From Actinomycetota bacterium (GTDB lineage: Bacteria; Actinomycetota; Rubrobacteria; Rubrobacterales; Rubrobacteraceae): a stretch of 7,296 nucleotides of DNA. Both the position numbers and the translations under genes were made by a program. The stretch spans positions 1 to 7,296 of the forward strand of contig JAIVIG010000314.1 in NCBI GenBank assembly GCA_020200675.1, given 5' to 3'. Below the pieces are notes generated by a model. It did no database searches, was not told the DNA's origin, and saw only the letters and a program-made list of their open reading frames with translations. Shown here piece after piece: positions 4,968 to 7,296 of this stretch. Position 1 is the stretch's first letter; each line of letters begins with the position of its first letter.

Positions 4968-5978
4968 TCACCGCGCCGCTACGATGCCGCTGCCACCGAC
5001 GCGCTTGGCCGTGCGAAGCGCCTTGAACGCCGCGGAGAGAAGCTCTCCGGCGTTCTCCCCGTGTTCCGGGTAAGCGGCTACCCCGGCGTCGACCCGCAGG
5101 AGATCTCCGGGTCCCTCTGTCAGGCGTTCCAGCACCTCCTCGGCCAACCGGTAAGCGTCCTCGGCGTTCATCCCGGGTAGCAGGGCGCAGATTTCGTCGT
5201 CTCCGAACCGCGCGCGAACCGCCCCCTCCGGCGTGGCCTCCTCCATAACGCTGGCGAGGCGCAGAAGCGCCTCCCGCGCCCACGCGACCCCTTCCGTCGC
5301 CACGGTATCCGAGAAGTCCGCTACGTCGAAGATCATGATCGCCACCCGTTCGTGCTCCTGCAGCGCGCGGGGCAAGAGACGGCGGTTGAAGAGGTCCCGA
5401 TCCGGCAGACCGGTCAGGAGGTCGGTCGCCGCCGCCTGTCCCAGAGCGCTCTCCATGTCCCGGTGCACTATGCGATCGAACGCCTCCAGCCCGGCCTCCG
5501 TGGCCCAGTCCGACGCCTGCATGAGCTTGACGAAGAAGTGTGAAACCTCGCCTCCGTCGACCTCCGAGAGGTCCACCCTCTCCTCGACGAAACGCCACAC
5601 GCACCGCCTGAGCGCCATGTAGTCTTCTATGACCCCAACCGCGTCCCTTCCCGCCTCGCGCTGGCGGCTGGAGATCTCCTGTATCAGCGCCCGGGTCGCC
5701 CCCTCACGGCTGAAATTCTCGAGGGGCGACGGGCTTTGCAAGAACTCCGTGAAGACGACCAGGATCTTCCCGATGCCCTCCACAAGCTCAGGATAAAACT
5801 CCTCGTCGACGGCGCTCCCCCTCGCGTCCCGCCAACCGTCCAGGATCTCGGGCACGCCGGCCCGTATCTCCTCCGCGATCCCTTCCACGTCTCTCACGCC
5901 TTCAGTATAAACCGATCCGCTCGACTCCCGCCGGACGAAACTTCTTGCCACCCCGCTGCGTATATATCCTGGAATCAC
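4968..5978 (-). CDS. Sensor protein: RsbRD-N-like helical domain plus degenerate GGDEF domain
   Basis: Residues about 31-135 form an all-helical domain resembling the N-terminal domain of RsbR/RsbRD stressosome co-antagonists (EILDGWRD at 44-51, IEDYMALRRCVWRF at 117-130). A linker helix (140-182) leads to a GGDEF-type domain (183-336) that begins with TDLLTGLPDRDLF (185-197). The catalytic signature is GDDEI (259-263) in place of GGDEF. In the D-x-D-x-F-K-x-x-N-D region only D218 and F222 are kept: the second metal-site Asp is A220, and the usual guanine-binding Asn and Asp are lost. No RxxD inhibitory site precedes the signature. Diguanylate cyclase activity is therefore doubtful; a binding or signalling role is more likely. 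There are no membrane spans. The GTG 5978 start of the longest frame has no ribosome site. GTG 5897 (V28), 6 nt after a TATACT box, could be a leaderless start and fits the domain border better. Confidence 0.88.
   Translation of the reverse strand: MIPGYIRSGVARSFVRRESSGSVYTEGVRDVEGIAEEIRAGVPEILDGWRDARGSAVDEEFYPELVEGIGKILVVFTEFLQSPSPLENFSREGATRALIQEISSRQREAGRDAVGVIEDYMALRRCVWRFVEERVDLSEVDGGEVSHFFVKLMQASDWATEAGLEAFDRIVHRDMESALGQAAATDLLTGLPDRDLFNRRLLPRALQEHERVAIMIFDVADFSDTVATEGVAWAREALLRLASVMEEATPEGAVRARFGDDEICALLPGMNAEDAYRLAEEVLERLTEGPGDLLRVDAGVAAYPEHGENAGELLSAAFKALRTAKRVGGSGIVAAR
5904..5909 (-). promoter_or_regulatory. Possible -10 box for leaderless expression of the GGDEF gene
   Basis: TATACT on the minus strand (5909-5904, 5 of 6 matches to the -10 consensus) is followed by 6 nt and then an in-frame GTG (5897). 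This spacing puts the transcript start on or next to the start codon, as in the leaderless mRNAs common in actinobacteria. A -35 match at 17 nt is lacking, so support is moderate to weak. Confidence 0.3.
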
Positions 5979-6008
5979 GAAAATGCCGGAAAATAGCGAA
6001 GAAAGGGA

Positions 6009-6037
6009 GTTTGGATTTCATGAAAAATCGGTATAAA
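6009..6037 (+). promoter_or_regulatory. Promoter of the sigma-factor gene, resembling general-stress (SigB/SigF) type
   Basis: GTTTGG (6009-6014) and CGGTAT (6029-6034) are 14 nt apart. This resembles the SigB/SigF consensus GTTT, 12-16 nt, GGGTA. The same stretch can be read as a housekeeping promoter: TATAAA at 6032-6037 (5 of 6) with TTTGGA at 6010-6015 and a 16-nt spacer, but that -35 match is weak. The start would be near 6044, about 46 nt before ATG 6090. Confidence 0.45.
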
Positions 6038-6044
6038 TCAAGAG

Positions 6045-6064
6045 TAGTTTCTAAAACTAGTTTC
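6045..6064 (+). repeat. Direct and inverted repeats in the leader of the sigma-factor gene
   Basis: TAGTTTC occurs twice (6045-6051 and 6058-6064) with a 13-bp period. The same bases form AGTTT-CTA-AAACT (6046-6058) and the perfect palindrome AAACTAGTTT (6054-6063). They lie just after the predicted transcript start, a usual place for an operator, and before the GGGAGGGCGA ribosome site. The AT-rich context makes chance repeats more likely. Confidence 0.35.
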
Positions 6065-6089
6065 AGACTTTGATTTTGCGGGAGGGCGA

Positions 6090-6977
6090 ATGGCTACGAA
6101 CTTACGAAGAAAGGCCGAGAACCCCAGAATAGAGCGGGAGAGCGAGACGCCGGAGCTCCTGGCACGGTACCTGTCCCACATAGGGCGCGGCGACCTGCTC
6201 ACGCACCAGGAGGAAATCGAGCTCTCCAACGCGGCCAAGGCCGGCGACGAGAGGGCCCGTCGCCGACTGATCGAGAAGAACCTGAGGCTGGTCGTCTCGG
6301 TGGCCAAGAAGTACCGCGGCTACGGGCTGCCCTTCGAGGATTTGATCCAGGAGGGCAACATAGGCCTGATGAAGGCCGTTGAGAAGTTCGACCCCGACCG
6401 GGGCTTCCGCTTCTCCACCTACGCTACCTGGTGGATCCGCCAGGCCGTCCAGCGGGCGGTAGCGGACAAGGGGCGCACGATCCGGGTGCCGGTCCACATG
6501 ACCGAGAAGATCCGGAAGGTCTCCCGCGCCTACAACGAGCTCTCCGCGGAGCTCGAGAGGGAACCATCGGAGGAGGAAATCGTGCAGCGGCTCGGTTGGA
6601 GCCTCGAAGAAGTCAGGCTCACGATGGAGGCGATGCCGGACGCCACGAGCCTCGACCAGCCGGTCGGCTCCGATGATGCCTCCTCTTCGCAACTCGGGGA
6701 CTTCGTCGAGGACGAGCGGGCGTCTGACACCCCGGGCGAGGTCATGCGCGAGATGGAGACCGAGCACCTCAAGGAGGCGATAGAGCGCCTGCCAGAGAGA
6801 GCGAGGTACGTCCTGGTACGTCGTTACGGCCTCGACGATCGCGACCCGGCCACGCTCGCCGAGCTCGGGGACGAGCTGGAGATCTCGCGCGAGCGGGTGC
6901 GCCAGCTACAGCGCGAGGCAGAGCGTATCCTGAAGGGCGGCGAGTACGGCCGTATCCTGCGCGACGCCGTAGCCTAG
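6090..6977 (+). CDS. RpoD/SigA-family RNA polymerase sigma factor (short form)
   Basis: This sigma-70 family protein directs RNA polymerase to promoters. Regions in order: 1.2 (about 20-53), 2.1-2.4 (about 55-133) with NLRLVVSVAKKYRG (64-77), DLIQEGNIGLMKAVEKFD (84-101) and FRFSTYATWWIRQA (106-119), the aromatic residues used in promoter melting; region 3 (about 134-190); and region 4 (about 225-283) with the helix-turn-helix LAELGDELEISRERVRQLQ (256-274). Residues LGDFVEDE (202-209) match the region 3.2 finger. At 295 residues it lacks region 1.1 and the long N-terminus of many primary sigma factors, so it may be a compact primary factor or a group 2 factor; the sequence does not decide. ATG 6090 is well supported by GGGAGGGCGA directly upstream. 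It is divergent from the GGDEF sensor and ends in its own terminator, so it is a single-gene unit. Confidence 0.96.
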   Translation: MATNLRRKAENPRIERESETPELLARYLSHIGRGDLLTHQEEIELSNAAKAGDERARRRLIEKNLRLVVSVAKKYRGYGLPFEDLIQEGNIGLMKAVEKFDPDRGFRFSTYATWWIRQAVQRAVADKGRTIRVPVHMTEKIRKVSRAYNELSAELEREPSEEEIVQRLGWSLEEVRLTMEAMPDATSLDQPVGSDDASSSQLGDFVEDERASDTPGEVMREMETEHLKEAIERLPERARYVLVRRYGLDDRDPATLAELGDELEISRERVRQLQREAERILKGGEYGRILRDAVA

Positions 6978-7005
6978 CTAAAGCACCGCCCATAAGCCGT
7001 GTTTT

Positions 7006-7038
7006 GAGGGATCGGGCGACCCGATCCCTCCTCTTTTG
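7006..7038 (+). terminator. Rho-independent terminator after the sigma-factor gene
   Basis: A perfect 11-bp stem (GAGGGATCGGG 7006-7016 with CCCGATCCCTC 7020-7030) with a CGA loop is followed by CTCTTTTG (7031-7038). It begins 28 nt after the sigma stop codon. The reverse strand lacks a T-run after the stem, so it acts mainly in the plus direction. Confidence 0.92.
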
Positions 7039-7063
7039 TCCCGTCTGGTAGCCTTTTGGAACC

Positions 7064-7296
7064 TTGAAGAGCACGCGCCATCTTTCTCCTTTCTGGCTGT
7101 TCGGGGCGGCCTTCGTGCTGTTCTCGGTGGTGACCGGGGCCGGGTGGCTCTACGGGCCGGACGTTTTCGTGATGCGCGCCGCCCAGAGCCGGCCTTCGGA
7201 GCTGCTGGATTTTTTGGCCGGTTTTCTCTCTACCGCCGGCAGTTTGGAGCTTTCGGGAGCTCTCTTGCTCGCGCTCTTGGCGGGGCTGTACGGGAG
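7064..7296 (+). CDS. Membrane protein, possibly PAP2-family phosphatase (C-terminus outside window)
   Basis: Only the first 77 codons are present. The frame has a stop at 7049-7051, and TTG 7064 is the first possible start after it; GGA 3 nt upstream is a weak ribosome site, so the start is tentative. Residues 10-30 form one hydrophobic span (FWLFGAAFVLFSVV at 10-23), followed by a loop with D33 and D49 and a second span from about 61. The pattern of a first span, a loop with Leu-Asp, then a Thr/Ser-x-Gly before the next span is usual for the start of PAP2 (type 2 phosphatidic acid phosphatase) proteins. The diagnostic Lys-Arg, Ser-Gly-His and His motifs would lie beyond the window, so the family is only suggested. 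It has its own transcription unit after the terminator. Confidence 0.6.
   Translation, partial: MKSTRHLSPFWLFGAAFVLFSVVTGAGWLYGPDVFVMRAAQSRPSELLDFLAGFLSTAGSLELSGALLLALLAGLYG

Noticed and set aside
6102..6767. Minus-strand frame of 221 codons opposite the sigma gene
   Set aside because: It is an antisense shadow; the plus strand encodes clear sigma regions 1.2 to 4.2.

Overview
The window is high-GC bacterial chromosome. The gene content suggests a deep-branching actinobacterium, most likely Rubrobacter or a relative. The grounds are GC-rich wobble positions, GTG and TTG starts, a compact RpoD/SigA-family sigma factor, and an RsbRD-N-like/GGDEF sensor. This placement is from general resemblance; no search was possible. 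No mobile element, CRISPR array, rRNA or tRNA was seen.

Left part (1-4282), all on the minus strand. Read in the direction of transcription it holds: a Crp/Fnr-family regulator; uppP (undecaprenyl-diphosphatase, lipid carrier recycling); a 221-nt gap with a good promoter and a long leader; pheA (fused chorismate mutase, prephenate dehydratase and ACT domains for phenylalanine synthesis); a small stand-alone HARE-HTH protein overlapping the end of pheA; and an unrecognised helical protein that leaves the window at position 1.

Middle (4283-4623). A regulatory gap carries an inverted repeat. It is followed by a very short plus-strand gene, easily missed, for a 47-59 residue single-span membrane protein that converges on the next block.

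Right-centre (4624-5978), minus strand. A two-gene unit with a 17-nt gap: a sensor with an RsbRD-N-like helical domain and a degenerate GGDEF domain, then an IsdG/ABM-fold protein that retains the Asn/Trp/His pattern of heme-degrading monooxygenases.

Right edge (5979-7296), plus strand. An AT-rich divergent intergenic region has a promoter resembling the general-stress (SigB/SigF) type and short repeats. It precedes an RpoD/SigA-family sigma factor without region 1.1, which ends in a textbook intrinsic terminator. The start of a membrane protein, possibly of the PAP2 phosphatase family, runs off the right edge.

Most genes are housekeeping or regulatory. The less ordinary items are the HARE-HTH/helical protein pair, the altered nucleotide pockets in both the Crp-like and the GGDEF proteins, the hidden micro-membrane protein, the pheA leader, and the stress-type promoter in front of the sigma gene.
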